Assembly: GCF_042432805.1 (NCBI RefSeq)
Contig: NZ_JBHLWO010000002.1
Span: forward strand, 2,914,001 to 2,978,000
Direction of reading: 5' to 3'
DNA from: Olivibacter oleidegradans
Lineage (GTDB): Bacteria > Bacteroidota > Bacteroidia > Sphingobacteriales > Sphingobacteriaceae
Length of the DNA: 64,000 bases
Below are positions 1 to 9,215 of this stretch, piece by piece. A program made the position numbers and the translations under genes. The notes beneath the pieces are model-generated. The model was given only the letters and a program-made list of their open reading frames with translations. It ran no database searches and was not told the DNA's origin. The first letter of the stretch is position 1. Each line of letters begins with the position of its first letter.

Positions 1-1623
1 AGTTTGGCGGTTGAAATCTACTTTTTTGTCATCGTAATTAAACCTCAGTCCTGGCAATAGATGCATTTGGTCTGTGATCGACCAGTCGAGCTGGCCAAAT
101 ACTGCCCCACTAAAAGACGTAAGCTTTGAATATGTCCGAATACCGTATCCATCGAGCAATCCCGGTGTGGCCCATAAATCACTCGTTGAATTTTGCGAGA
201 ACCGCCATTGCGCTGCACCTGATTCCTCCGTATGGTATGGATCTGTCTTCAATCGTTGTCCGATCGCATAAACACCAAACACTCCACTTAGACGGGATGA
301 AAGATCACCGGCATAGCGAATTTCCTGCGACCATTGTTGATGTTTGGAAGGCGCTTGTGAGAGCGATAAAACTGGGAGCCCTGTAAAATCGCGATCGTTT
401 GAGGGATTCCAGTTCCAATATCGCCACGCGGTCGTTGAAGTCAATGTACCTGATCCGATTTTAATATCTGCATTCAAAGAAACACCTCCTAAGTCATTAT
501 CTGATCGCCAAGGTGTGTCGTGGTCTATTTTTCTATCAAAAGGATTACGGCTTGGTAGATTATATCCCAGATCGGCAATAATTTGTTCAAATTGCCGATA
601 AGCTGCTCTTTGTGTAGGAACTACCCCGGCGACAACTTGGGCATAACCATTGGGACGCTGTCTTGACACATCACCCGCAAATAGAATATTGACGTTATTG
701 GAAGGTGCATAAAGTAATTGTCCTCGAAAGCCTAAATTATTAAGATCATTTACGTTTTGATCGGTAGCGACGTTATATAATACACCATCGCGCTGCGTAC
801 CGGAAAAAGAAACTCGGGCTGCCAAATTTTTCGTCAGGGGACCGGTAACGGAGCTTTTTGCCTGGACATAACCAAAATTTCCATAGCTCGCTTCGAAATT
901 AACCTCCGGTGTAAAGCTAGGTTTACGAGTAGTGATGTTGAAAGCTCCTGCTGTCGTATTCTTTCCAAATAGCGTACCTTGGGGACCTCGCAGCACCTCT
1001 ATTCGCTCAACATCAATAAAATCGAGTGTAGTTGCTGCTGGGCGTGCAAAGTAGACGCCATCGACGTAAAAACCTACACCGGGGTCTATGCCATCATTCG
1101 TAAGTCCAAACGTCGAACCTAACCCCCTAATATTCAAAGTCGTATTTCTAGGATTAGATGAATATAATTGCACCGCTGGCACCAATTCTTTTAGACGATT
1201 AACATTGAATGCACCTGCATTTTCAACACGAGCTCCGCCGACAACAGAAATAGGAATGGGAACATTTTGCACACGTTCTGTACGACGCCTAGCCGTTACG
1301 GCAACTTCTGAAAGCTGGAAATCATCGGCAAGTAATACAATATTGAACTTGTTTCCACTCGCCTGTTGGACCTGCACTTCTTTTGTTCTGAATCCTACGG
1401 AACTGACAGAAAGTGTAAACGGCAAAGTTGTTGTCCCTTGAATGGTGAATTCACCATTAACGTCAGTAACAGCTTTTAAATTAGTACCCTTTATTAATAC
1501 TGTTGCACCAAGAATAGCCACATCATTGGCATCTTTAACAATTCCCGTGACCGTTTGCTGTGCAAAAACAAACTGCGAGATTAGTGTGATTAGAAAAAGG
1601 AAAAGTAGCTTTTGTTTAAACAT
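1..1623 (-). CDS. TonB-dependent outer-membrane receptor, N-terminal part (cut by window edge)
   Basis: The frame is open from an ATG at 1623 to the window edge, giving 541 residues; the rest of the barrel lies outside. Residues 1-21 form a signal peptide ending FVFA before QQ. Residues 22-105 look like a carboxypeptidase-regulatory-like (CarbopepD_reg) domain, with GIVKD and DVNGEFTI signatures. A plug domain follows at about 110-230 (RIEVLRGPQGTLFGKNT, then AGAFNITTR), then barrel strands. The compact plug with LRGPQGTLFG resembles siderophore/vitamin-type receptors rather than SusC proteins, which carry a different plug signature. It should energise uptake of an unidentified ligand through TonB. 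No partner gene is visible, so the ligand is unknown. Confident as to family, not substrate. Confidence 0.9.
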   Translation of the reverse strand, partial: MFKQKLLFLFLITLISQFVFAQQTVTGIVKDANDVAILGATVLIKGTNLKAVTDVNGEFTIQGTTTLPFTLSVSSVGFRTKEVQVQQASGNKFNIVLLADDFQLSEVAVTARRRTERVQNVPIPISVVGGARVENAGAFNVNRLKELVPAVQLYSSNPRNTTLNIRGLGSTFGLTNDGIDPGVGFYVDGVYFARPAATTLDFIDVERIEVLRGPQGTLFGKNTTAGAFNITTRKPSFTPEVNFEASYGNFGYVQAKSSVTGPLTKNLAARVSFSGTQRDGVLYNVATDQNVNDLNNLGFRGQLLYAPSNNVNILFAGDVSRQRPNGYAQVVAGVVPTQRAAYRQFEQIIADLGYNLPSRNPFDRKIDHDTPWRSDNDLGGVSLNADIKIGSGTLTSTTAWRYWNWNPSNDRDFTGLPVLSLSQAPSKHQQWSQEIRYAGDLSSRLSGVFGVYAIGQRLKTDPYHTEESGAAQWRFSQNSTSDLWATPGLLDGYGIRTYSKLTSFSGAVFGQLDWSITDQMHLLPGLRFNYDDKKVDFNRQT

Positions 1624-2027
1624 AATAAAATCTATAGAATAAGTAGACAAATATAGATATTCTTTTGATATTCCGTAGATTTTATAGAAATAATGAGGAC
1701 GCTTATTAATGCGCATTTATTAATGGAGATGACGCTATTTTATCCAGGACAAATTACCATGGGAGAACATAAAGTAATTTAACACCAAGTAATCTCTGCG
1801 CTTATGTTTTGTATTCTTTTTCGGTTGATAGAATGCGATAACAATGGTGCGGAAATGCAAAATGTAAACAAAATTTTGTTCTTTTGTGTAGATGTTGCCA
1901 CTTGCACTACGTTAATAACCGGTTATGAAATCATCATTATATTATTTAAGTCAACTGTTCTCTCAATAAATCCGGTGCCTGCTTGTAATAGACAAGCCTT
2001 TATGGTCATTGAAACAAATTTATAGCA
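1624..2027. other. Intergenic region without a convincing gene
   Basis: This is the gap between the divergent receptor gene and the membrane-protein gene. It holds a perfect 10-bp palindrome, AATGCGCATT, at 1708-1717, flanked by ATTAAT words on both sides. A 73-codon open frame at 1804-2025 has no recognisable domain. Promoters for both flanking genes must lie here, but I see no good TAnnTTTG element. Confidence 0.4.
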
Positions 2028-2528
2028 ATGAAAAATCAATCTGATTTACGGTTATTACCTGTGGTCGTACGAATTTTTATCGTCGGGTTAATTGTAGGAA
2101 CGTTGGATATAACTGCAGCCTTCATAAAATACTATTTAGAAACGGGAAAGAACCCGCTGTTTATTTTCAAGTATATTGCAAGTGGGGTACTTGGTTCAGA
2201 AGCTTTTTCAACAGGAATGCCGGCAATTCTCCTCGGATTATTTCTACACTACGGTATTGCGCTTTCATTTACGATAGTTTTTTGTGTAATATACCATAGG
2301 CTTCCGATTATATCGAAATATAAAGTGTTATCCGGTATCTTTTTTGGCTTTTCGATTTGGGTTATCATGAATTTCCTGATCGTGCCGCTAAGCAGCACTC
2401 CGAAGGGCGAGTTTAAGGCAGGTAATGCAATAAAAGAACTCCTAATTTTGATAGGCATGATCGGCTTACCACTACCCTTCCTAGCAAATTGGCTTGTTTT
2501 TAACGAACGAATCCTTAAAAGGGTTTAG
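2028..2528 (+). CDS. Hypothetical four-helix integral membrane protein
   Basis: A 166-residue hydrophobic protein. I see about four membrane segments: roughly residues 10-32, 60-88, 100-120 and 136-158. A short charged start (MKNQSDLRLL) precedes helix 1, which contains GLIVGTLDITAAFIKYY; this resembles small Bacteroidota inner-membrane proteins of the DUF1440/YagU kind, but I would not assign it firmly. It ends 22 bp before the end of the convergent helicase gene and stands alone on its strand. Function unknown; the coding call rests on length, composition and a clean start. Confidence 0.7.
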   Translation: MKNQSDLRLLPVVVRIFIVGLIVGTLDITAAFIKYYLETGKNPLFIFKYIASGVLGSEAFSTGMPAILLGLFLHYGIALSFTIVFCVIYHRLPIISKYKVLSGIFFGFSIWVIMNFLIVPLSSTPKGEFKAGNAIKELLILIGMIGLPLPFLANWLVFNERILKRV

Positions 2529-2550
2529 TTATTAAAAAGTTTCCGGATCG

Positions 2551-4656
2551 CTAACCGAACAGATCACGTTCTCCGTAAAACTGACGAATAATCTTCACAA
2601 ATTCATCTCCCAATTCTTTGGCTTTTCCGACCCCTATACCTTTAATTTGAGCTAACTCTCCCAAGGATTTTGGTGATTTGGCTGCAATAGCGATACAAAG
2701 TTGTTCACTCAAAATGAGATAGTCTGCAACCCCTCTCTTTTCGCTATTTTTCGTTCGCCAAGCGAAAATTTCGTCGAGTAATAAGGGATTAACCAAGTCG
2801 CTAATTTTAGGTTCGTTCATCCCTTTTTTTCCTACTTGATAAACCGGAACGTAATTTATGGCAGCCTCCATCGATACTGATGATAATTTTTGGCTATCGA
2901 CTTGGACCGGATCAATCTGTAAGACGGCCAGTTTCCCTTTCAGATGCATTACAAACTGATTGTATATCTCAAAAAATTCAGGGTCGAGTCCCTCTTCTAT
3001 TGGTAACGTTAGTATTTCTTTTACCATATCCAATAGCAATTCGACTTTGGGCTTGAAATAGGTTACCGCTTGTTTTAAGCGAAGTGTAAAATTGCCTTGC
3101 GCCAACGGAAGCCGGTAATCTAAATTATTCAATTCTCGCCTCAAGAATTTGTCAGCCACTTTTCTCACCTGATCGACTAAAAGCTGCTCAATCTCATTCA
3201 CACGAGTGGCAACGGAAACCTCATTGACTGAAGATTGTAACATGGACTTCAAGAGGTTCCATTCAATTTCGATGTTCTTAAAGTCAAAGATATCCGCAAT
3301 TAACTTATACTCCTGTTCTAACATCGCATGGCTTAGCAAGTCAGCCTCTTCACTTTGCATTCGACTTTGATGCATAAACGAAGTTATGCGTGCATCTGTC
3401 ATTACATTCTCGGCTTTTACGGGTGCCTTTAATATCAATCCTTCCAAATTTCTACACCGGCTGAGCGCCACATATGTTTGGCCGTGTGCAAATGCAGCCT
3501 CCACATCGATCACCGCTTTATCAAATGTCAAACCTTGACTCTTATGAATAGTAATTGCCCAGGCCAGTTTGATTGGATATTGCGTAAAAGAACCATTGGA
3601 TGATGACGCTATTTTCCCTTCCAACTCATTGAGAGCATATTTGGTGTATTCCCAAGTCTCCGGCATCACGTCAAATATAGAGTCATCATCTAGAAAGCGG
3701 ACCTGTATACTGTCGTGTGTTGCCTTTAAAACGCAAGCCGTCCGCCCATTATAATATTGCTTCTTACCACTTGGATCGTTTTTTATAAAAATAACTTGCG
3801 CACCCACCTTAAGACGTAGTTCCGGTTCAGCAGGATAGGCGTCTTTAGGAAAATCGCCGGCAATAATCGCCTTATAAACCATGATCTCTCCTTCCAAATC
3901 TCTTAAGCGGGTCTCGTTGATCTCTCCCACAGAGCGATTATGTGTCGAAAGCGTAATATAGTCAGTCAGCTCGGCAGCAGCCATTCCCGGTTTAAATTGC
4001 CGATTCAAAACAGAAAGAAGCGATTCATCGACATTGCCATCCCTTATGCTGTTTAGAATGTTAATAAAAGTGGGATCTGCCTGCCTAAAAACTTCCGTAA
4101 GTTCGAAACTGACTAACGGAAAAGACGCAAAAATCCAACTACTGAAAAAATAGGGGCTGGTATAATACTGCTTTAAGATAGGCCAATCATTCTGATAAAC
4201 CGGAGGTAGTTGATAGAGATCGCCAATCATGAGTAACTGAACGCCGCCAAATGGCCTGTCAGAACCTTTAATACTTCTCAAAATCAAATCAATTCTGTCA
4301 ATGACATCTGCGCGAACCATACTGATTTCATCAATAATGAGCAACTGTAGACTGATGAGCATCTTTGCTTTGTCGGGCGCCATGCGAACCGCCTTATGAT
4401 CTTTGAAATCACCGAGATCTTTTCGAGGAATCAGCGGACCGAAAGGTATTTGGAAAAGCGAATTGATAGTAACACCACCTGCATTTAAAGCAGCTATTGC
4501 GGTGGGAGCTACTATCGCGATGTTCTTTGCTATAGTAGTTTTTAGATAGTGAAGAAAGGTAGTCTTGCCCGTTCCTGCTTTACCTGTTAAAAAAACGGGC
4601 TTATCCGTTTTTGTTAAAAAATCGATAACGCGCCTATGAATAACATTTAAGTTCAT
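2551..4656 (-). CDS. Pif1-like superfamily 1 DNA helicase with C-terminal HRDC domain
   Basis: A 701-residue ATPase. Walker A is GKAGTGKTT at residues 25-33 (Lys31), and Walker B is LLIIDEISMV with Asp109-Glu110. The APTAIAALNAGG block at about 50-61 and the ITIHKSQGLTF and YVALSRC motifs further on are typical of Pif1/RecD2-type 5'-3' helicases. The last 80 residues (DEIFAWRTKN...IKGIGVGKAKELG) form an HRDC nucleic-acid-binding domain. The middle third is not assigned. Such proteins unwind forked or structured DNA during replication and repair. It is divergent from the MutS-related gene; a TACCTTTG promoter element lies about 45 bp upstream of its ATG. Confidence 0.92.
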   Translation of the reverse strand: MNLNVIHRRVIDFLTKTDKPVFLTGKAGTGKTTFLHYLKTTIAKNIAIVAPTAIAALNAGGVTINSLFQIPFGPLIPRKDLGDFKDHKAVRMAPDKAKMLISLQLLIIDEISMVRADVIDRIDLILRSIKGSDRPFGGVQLLMIGDLYQLPPVYQNDWPILKQYYTSPYFFSSWIFASFPLVSFELTEVFRQADPTFINILNSIRDGNVDESLLSVLNRQFKPGMAAAELTDYITLSTHNRSVGEINETRLRDLEGEIMVYKAIIAGDFPKDAYPAEPELRLKVGAQVIFIKNDPSGKKQYYNGRTACVLKATHDSIQVRFLDDDSIFDVMPETWEYTKYALNELEGKIASSSNGSFTQYPIKLAWAITIHKSQGLTFDKAVIDVEAAFAHGQTYVALSRCRNLEGLILKAPVKAENVMTDARITSFMHQSRMQSEEADLLSHAMLEQEYKLIADIFDFKNIEIEWNLLKSMLQSSVNEVSVATRVNEIEQLLVDQVRKVADKFLRRELNNLDYRLPLAQGNFTLRLKQAVTYFKPKVELLLDMVKEILTLPIEEGLDPEFFEIYNQFVMHLKGKLAVLQIDPVQVDSQKLSSVSMEAAINYVPVYQVGKKGMNEPKISDLVNPLLLDEIFAWRTKNSEKRGVADYLILSEQLCIAIAAKSPKSLGELAQIKGIGVGKAKELGDEFVKIIRQFYGERDLFG

Positions 4657-4700
4657 ATAATTTACGATGTATCTGCGAAATTCGTAGCAAGACTCGTCAG

Positions 4701-4708
4701 CAAAGGTA
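4701..4708 (-). promoter_or_regulatory. -7 promoter element for the Pif1-like helicase gene
   Basis: On the minus strand this reads TACCTTTG, a full match to the Bacteroidota -7 consensus TAnnTTTG. It lies 45 bp upstream of the helicase start. No clear TTTG is found at the -33 position, so only half of the promoter is supported. Confidence 0.5.
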
Positions 4709-4784
4709 GAAAAATCATATTATGCCTTTTCCTGTTTTACGCATTTTCTGAAATTTAGACTACTTTTCAGTAGAACAACAAATT

Positions 4785-6182
4785 ATGTTTTTATACGTTA
4801 AAACGAAAAGGCCGATTAACACCCTAAACATGAATGATACGTTTTTGATTGATAATCAAACTATAGACGATTTACAGCTTTTCGAAAGTCCAAAATACAA
4901 TCGCAGCGTTTATGCTTACTTCGATTATACAACTACCCTTGGCGGTAAAACACGCCTAAAAGAACTCTTTCAAACGCCGCTCAGGAACATATATGACTTA
5001 CAAACACGGGTTGAGGATTTAAGATTTCTTTACGAGGAAATCGAAAATATATCCTTTCAGAAAGAACCGACGGACTTTATTGAATTTTATTTAGCGAATT
5101 CAGATAGTCCAAAAAAATATTCCTTCTTTCGAGCCTTGAAAAAATCAATTCAATATCAATATAAAAAGAAACAGGAACAATATAATAAGCAGCGTGGCTT
5201 AATCGAAATACTGGATACGATATCTTTCCTGAACGAGCTTTGTCAAGAATTACAGAAAAAAGGCCAAGTTTCTTTTATCAAGAACTTATCCATATTGATA
5301 AACACAATCTATGCCGATGCGTTCATAAGGAATTGCTTAGAAAAAAATTACCGGAAGTTAAAAGGAATTCGATTAGAACGTTGCGACTATTTAATAAGGA
5401 AAATTTATAGACAAGAAATTCGGGACATACTGAATTATGTTTATCAATTAGATGCCTATTATTCCGTTGCATTGGCGGCAAAAAAGCATTCCTTCTCTTT
5501 TCCCCAATATATCCAACATGACAAAAGCAAGCTCGAGCTGAAGGCAGTTTTTCATCCCTTTTTACACAATCCCATTGTTAACGACTTCAGCCTAACAGCG
5601 AATAATCATCTATGCTTTCTTACGGGGGTAAATATGTCCGGAAAATCGACATTAATGAAATCAATTGCCATCGCAACCTATCTCGCTCATATTGGTTTTC
5701 CTATACCGGCAAAAAAGATGACAACTGGATTGTTTAACGGCTTACTGACAACAATCAATCTTGCGGACGACCTAACACAGGGACGCAGCCATTTTTACAA
5801 CGAGGTCTTACGCGTAAAATTCGTTGCACAAGAGCTTTCTACGCGCAAAAATCTACTTATTATCTTCGACGAACTCTTTAGGGGTACCAATGTAAAAGAT
5901 GCCTATGAATGTTCATTGTTAATAGTTGAAGCTTTTTCGAAGCACCCAAACAGCCTCTTTGTGATTTCAAGTCATTTGGTAGAAATTGCCCATAATTTAA
6001 AAGATATCACTCCCATTCAATTCAAGCATTTTCAAACCCAATTCGGAACAAACGGACCAACCTTTAACCATATCTTATTAGATGGTATCACAAGCGACCG
6101 GATTGGCACTTGGCTTTTAAAAAACGAAGGGATCTTGGAAATGCTAAACGATATGACTAATAATAACGACACTGGCCACTAA
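4785..6182 (+). CDS. MutS-related DNA-binding ATPase (core and ATPase domains only)
   Basis: A 465-residue protein that lacks the mismatch-recognition and connector domains of full MutS (about 850 residues). It keeps a helical core (about 30-270) and the MutS C-terminal ABC-type ATPase: Walker A GVNMSGKSTLMKS, then a Walker B region LLIIFDELFRGTN followed by a SSHLVEIA switch. Proteins of this shape are common in Bacteroidota and are often labelled mismatch repair, but without the Phe-x-Glu domain they are unlikely to read mismatches; a role at branched or recombining DNA is my inference. A second ATG at 4830 (residue 16, MNDTFLID) may be the true start. It is divergent from the helicase gene. 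Confidence 0.88.
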   Translation: MFLYVKTKRPINTLNMNDTFLIDNQTIDDLQLFESPKYNRSVYAYFDYTTTLGGKTRLKELFQTPLRNIYDLQTRVEDLRFLYEEIENISFQKEPTDFIEFYLANSDSPKKYSFFRALKKSIQYQYKKKQEQYNKQRGLIEILDTISFLNELCQELQKKGQVSFIKNLSILINTIYADAFIRNCLEKNYRKLKGIRLERCDYLIRKIYRQEIRDILNYVYQLDAYYSVALAAKKHSFSFPQYIQHDKSKLELKAVFHPFLHNPIVNDFSLTANNHLCFLTGVNMSGKSTLMKSIAIATYLAHIGFPIPAKKMTTGLFNGLLTTINLADDLTQGRSHFYNEVLRVKFVAQELSTRKNLLIIFDELFRGTNVKDAYECSLLIVEAFSKHPNSLFVISSHLVEIAHNLKDITPIQFKHFQTQFGTNGPTFNHILLDGITSDRIGTWLLKNEGILEMLNDMTNNNDTGH

Positions 6183-6202
6183 TGCCAACCTTCAATGTAA
6201 CG

Positions 6203-6230
6203 AGCGGGATAACAAATTGTTTACCCCGCT
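6203..6230. terminator. Hairpin between convergent genes, possible bidirectional terminator
   Basis: AGCGGG (6203-6208) pairs with CCCGCT (6225-6230), with an inner AACAA/TTGTT stem. It sits between the convergent MutS-related and aquaporin genes. T-tracts on either side are weak, so termination is inferred mainly from position. Confidence 0.45.
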
Positions 6231-6255
6231 TGTCAAGATATACCTTTTTACAAGA

Positions 6256-6966
6256 TCAGCTTGGGTCGCTTTTCTGAATAAGTGATTTATAAATTAAGGC
6301 TCCTATGATTGCTCCTATTATGGGTGCTGCCCAAAACAACCATAACTGACTAAGATATTCGCCTCCGGCAATTATCGCTTGCGAAGTAGAACGAGCAGGG
6401 TTCACCGATGTATTTGTTATGGGAATTGAAATCAAGTGAATTAAAGTAAGTGCCAACCCAATGGCTATACCGGCAAATTTACCATTCGCAAACTTATCGG
6501 TCGCTCCCAGTATAACAATCAGGAAAAAAGCCGTTAATACCGCTTCTGCTAAAAAAGCCGCACCAAATTGATAACCATGGGGCGACAAGACACCATACCC
6601 ATTTGCTGCAAACGCCCCTGCCTTCGTATTATCAATCGCAACAGGGTTCGCATTGCCGGTTAATATTAAATAAAGAATTGCGCCGGCAGCAAGCGCTCCC
6701 AAAACCTGCGAAAGAATGTATGGCAGCAAATCCTTGGCCTGAAAACGGCCGCCTACTAAAAGTCCAATAGAGACTGCAGGATTAAAATGCCCTCCTGAAA
6801 CATGACCTACAGCGTAGGCCATAGTAAGGACTGTTAAACCGAAAGCAAACGCTACTCCCATATAGCCAATGCCTAAATCTGGTATACCCGCAGCAAACAA
6901 CGCGCTGCCACAGCCGCCAAAAACCAACCAGAAAGTTCCGAAAAATTCTGCGAAATAGTTTTTCAT
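6256..6966 (-). CDS. aqpZ: Aquaporin Z, water channel
   Basis: A 236-residue MIP-family protein with six hydrophobic helices and both NPA boxes: HFNPAVSIG (Asn62-Pro-Ala64) and SVNPARST (Asn189-Pro-Ala191). His177 and Arg192 fit the narrow selectivity filter of water-specific AqpZ rather than glycerol facilitators, and the GGHFNPAVS and FGGCGSALFA contexts are AqpZ-like. It mediates rapid water flow across the inner membrane, mainly in osmotic adjustment. The gene is monocistronic, with a hairpin just past its end and a long AT-rich leader. No key residue is missing. Confidence 0.95.
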   Translation of the reverse strand: MKNYFAEFFGTFWLVFGGCGSALFAAGIPDLGIGYMGVAFAFGLTVLTMAYAVGHVSGGHFNPAVSIGLLVGGRFQAKDLLPYILSQVLGALAAGAILYLILTGNANPVAIDNTKAGAFAANGYGVLSPHGYQFGAAFLAEAVLTAFFLIVILGATDKFANGKFAGIAIGLALTLIHLISIPITNTSVNPARSTSQAIIAGGEYLSQLWLFWAAPIIGAIIGALIYKSLIQKSDPS

Positions 6967-7171
6967 AATCTGTTATTATTAATTGGAAAGTGATTATTAG
7001 CGATTTACGCTAGGTAAATATATTAATTTATTTTAAAGAAAAGTAATTTTTTTAATTGCCGTTACAGTAAACCACACTATTGTGCAAACCTGTGTACTTT
7101 TTAAAAAGCAGCAATATTCGGGTTTTACAATACTTGAACATTAATTTATTTTGAAGAAATGTTTTATTATA

Positions 7172-7447
7172 ATGTATCGACATATTGAACTTGGCAAAAC
7201 CGGAGGAGAGAGAATGATCAAACTTCGGGCATTAATTCATAAAAAAAAAGTCAGCTTGGCAGGTTATTGGCCAAAAAAAATATATGGTTTATTGTCATGT
7301 GGTTCGGGCAAACGTATGAAAGTGGCACATCGTGTATTTTTCTATGACGAACAGGAAGCCGTTGCGAAAGGATATCGCCCGTGTGGCCATTGCCTGCGGA
7401 GTGCGTATGAAAAATGGAAATCAACTCAAAAACATTACTTTAAATAA
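7172..7447 (+). CDS. Ada-type metal-binding domain protein (stand-alone)
   Basis: A 91-residue protein. The start at 7172 (MYRHIELGKT) fits the family, whose members begin close to RHxxLG; an upstream TTG in frame and an internal ATG at 7214 are less likely. The motif KIYGLLSCGSGKRMK, followed by RVFFYDEQEAVAKGYRPCGHC, matches the N-terminal Ada fold that holds zinc through cysteines and, in Ada, accepts a methyl group from phosphotriesters. Only the SC and CGHC cysteines are present here, and there is no AraC or methyltransferase domain. It is followed 1 bp later by the oxygenase gene, which suggests a joint transcript with alkylation-repair functions. Confidence 0.8.
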   Translation: MYRHIELGKTGGERMIKLRALIHKKKVSLAGYWPKKIYGLLSCGSGKRMKVAHRVFFYDEQEAVAKGYRPCGHCLRSAYEKWKSTQKHYFK

Positions 7448-7448
7448 G

Positions 7449-8162
7449 ATGGAACAAATTTTTTCATTAATTGAAACACAAGATTGGAGCCGCATTTCCA
7501 GGTCTTTGCATGAAAAGGGTTTTGTAATTATAAAGAACCTTTTCTCCACCGATTTATGTGAGGAACTAATAAACTCATATGATAACGACACCCGTTACAG
7601 AAAGACCATTCTAATGGAAAGGTATCGTTTCGGTTTGGGTGAGTATAAGTATTTTAAATATCCTTTGCCTGAGCCAATTTTGGCGTTGCGTGAAGGTATT
7701 TATCCAAAGATTGTATCAGTGGCCAATCGTTGGATGAATGAACTAAAAATAAACGCTGCGTTTCCTTCAACTTTTAATGAAATGCAAAGACATTGCCATG
7801 AGCAGGGACAGACGAAACCTACGGTATTGATATTAAAGTACCACGAGGGAGGATTTAATACCTTGCATCAGGATTTATACGGAACCGTTTACTTTCCCCT
7901 GCAAATGGTTATTATGCTCAATCAAATCGGAAAGGACTACACGGGCGGTGAATTTGTCATCACCGAACAGGTGCCACGTGCACAATCAAAGGCTAATGTA
8001 CTACAGCTCAATCAAGGCGACCTATTAATATTCACTACAAATTTCCGATCTGTAAAGGGAGTAAAAGGTTTTCATAAAGTGAACATGAAACACGGCGTGA
8101 GTCCATTGCATACCGGTCAGCGATACGCGCTTGGTATTATTTTTCATGATGCGCTGAATTAA
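7449..8162 (+). CDS. 2-oxoglutarate/Fe(II)-dependent dioxygenase (COG3826-like)
   Basis: A 237-residue protein when read from the ATG at 7449; a longer in-frame extension to 7332 overlaps the preceding gene and is rejected. It carries the iron facial triad His140-x-Asp142 (LHQDLYG) and His215, with Arg225 ten residues later to bind 2-oxoglutarate (GQRYALGIIFH). It is not a typical AlkB; the TLHQDLYGTVYFPLQ and GGEFVITEQ blocks fit the uncharacterised COG3826 family. The substrate is unproven. Its position between an Ada-like gene and an AlkA-type glycosylase suggests DNA or protein alkylation damage. Its last 26 bp overlap the convergent glycosylase gene. Confidence 0.82.
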   Translation: MEQIFSLIETQDWSRISRSLHEKGFVIIKNLFSTDLCEELINSYDNDTRYRKTILMERYRFGLGEYKYFKYPLPEPILALREGIYPKIVSVANRWMNELKINAAFPSTFNEMQRHCHEQGQTKPTVLILKYHEGGFNTLHQDLYGTVYFPLQMVIMLNQIGKDYTGGEFVITEQVPRAQSKANVLQLNQGDLLIFTTNFRSVKGVKGFHKVNMKHGVSPLHTGQRYALGIIFHDALN

Positions 8163-9066
8163 TTTTCGCATCCTTCGAAAGACTATGCCATAAATAGAAG
8201 ACGATGTAAGATTCCCAGTCCTTAAACTGTCTGAAAAACTGCTTAGTGCCAACTAAGTCTTTTTTGTCTTCTATTATATGAAATTTCACAAGCGCGTTCA
8301 GTAGTCCTGCGTCTCCGTAAGGTATGCTATTATGCACTCGTAAACATTTCATCAAGACATAATTTGCTGTCCAAAGACCAATTCCCTTCACAGACATTAA
8401 TAACTGCTGTTTCAATTCGAAACTTGGTAAACCTGCTACAATTTTCTTACTGATTCTACCTTCTAAAAAGGCTTTAGCTACCTCAATGATATAGTTAGCT
8501 TTACTCTTGGAGAGTTGTATTTTCAGTAGGTCCTGTGGATTTACGGCTATAAAATCCTGAGGAGAGGGAAAAACATAATAAGTATCGCCCTGATAAACAA
8601 CACAACGGCCATACTCCTCTACCAAGCGCCTTTTTATTTTATAAGCAAATGTCAAATTGATCTGTTGTCCTATAATGCACCAAACAATAGCTTCAAAAAG
8701 ATCCGGAATACCGATTAATCGCAAACCATAAAAAGCGGTGGACATGTAGTTCAATTTCCCGGAAGAGGATACAATCGCATAGTAATTCTCTAAGTTATTT
8801 TCAAGATCAAACCATTCAACTAAATACTGTTTAATATAAACAATCGTTTCTTCTTCTAACACTTTACCTGCTATTGTCACTTTAAGTCCTTCGGTATCTC
8901 CAAAAACATCCAAAATGATCTTTTCATTTTCTACAATCAGCGCCTTTCGAAAATGATCGTCATAAATGCGAATCAAACAGTCATCATATCCTCTATCAAG
9001 AAACCACAAACACTCTTTGAAGTTAAGAGGTCCGTTAACCGGTATTATCAAATGCTGATTTTGCAT
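8137..9066 (-). CDS. DNA-3-methyladenine glycosylase II-like (AlkA family)
   Basis: A 309-residue protein. The helix-hairpin-helix is VKGIGLWTANYVLMK at about 226-240, followed by the catalytic Asp252 in PYGDAGLLNAL, the arrangement of HhH-GPD glycosylases. The first 110 residues resemble the AlkA N-terminal domain. An IVWCIIGQQINLTFAYKI helix (about 127-144) is also typical. It should excise alkylated purines, leaving abasic sites. It converges with the dioxygenase gene and overlaps it by 26 bp at the 3' ends. Its length is slightly above that of E. coli AlkA (282). Confidence 0.9.
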   Translation of the reverse strand: MQNQHLIIPVNGPLNFKECLWFLDRGYDDCLIRIYDDHFRKALIVENEKIILDVFGDTEGLKVTIAGKVLEEETIVYIKQYLVEWFDLENNLENYYAIVSSSGKLNYMSTAFYGLRLIGIPDLFEAIVWCIIGQQINLTFAYKIKRRLVEEYGRCVVYQGDTYYVFPSPQDFIAVNPQDLLKIQLSKSKANYIIEVAKAFLEGRISKKIVAGLPSFELKQQLLMSVKGIGLWTANYVLMKCLRVHNSIPYGDAGLLNALVKFHIIEDKKDLVGTKQFFRQFKDWESYIVFYLWHSLSKDAKINSAHHEK

Positions 9067-9215
9067 GAGTCGAAATTAAGGAAAGTAAGACTGGTCTACA
9101 ATCCGTTTCTTGCTCGAATTTTCACAAAGCACGTTTACCCCTATCTTCGAAACCCATTGGTTGTCCTAATAGGGAACCGGTGCTATGGTGATTTTTTAAA
9201 CCGGCCACTCAAATT

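Noticed and set aside
1804..2025. 73-codon open frame upstream of the small membrane protein
   Set aside because: Cys- and Ile-rich composition without domain or signal, ends just before a better-supported gene, and lies in what must be a promoter region.
7332..7448. Longer N-terminus of the 2OG oxygenase
   Set aside because: It reads out of frame through the conserved Cys-rich end of the Ada-like gene; similarity to the family begins at the ATG at 7449.
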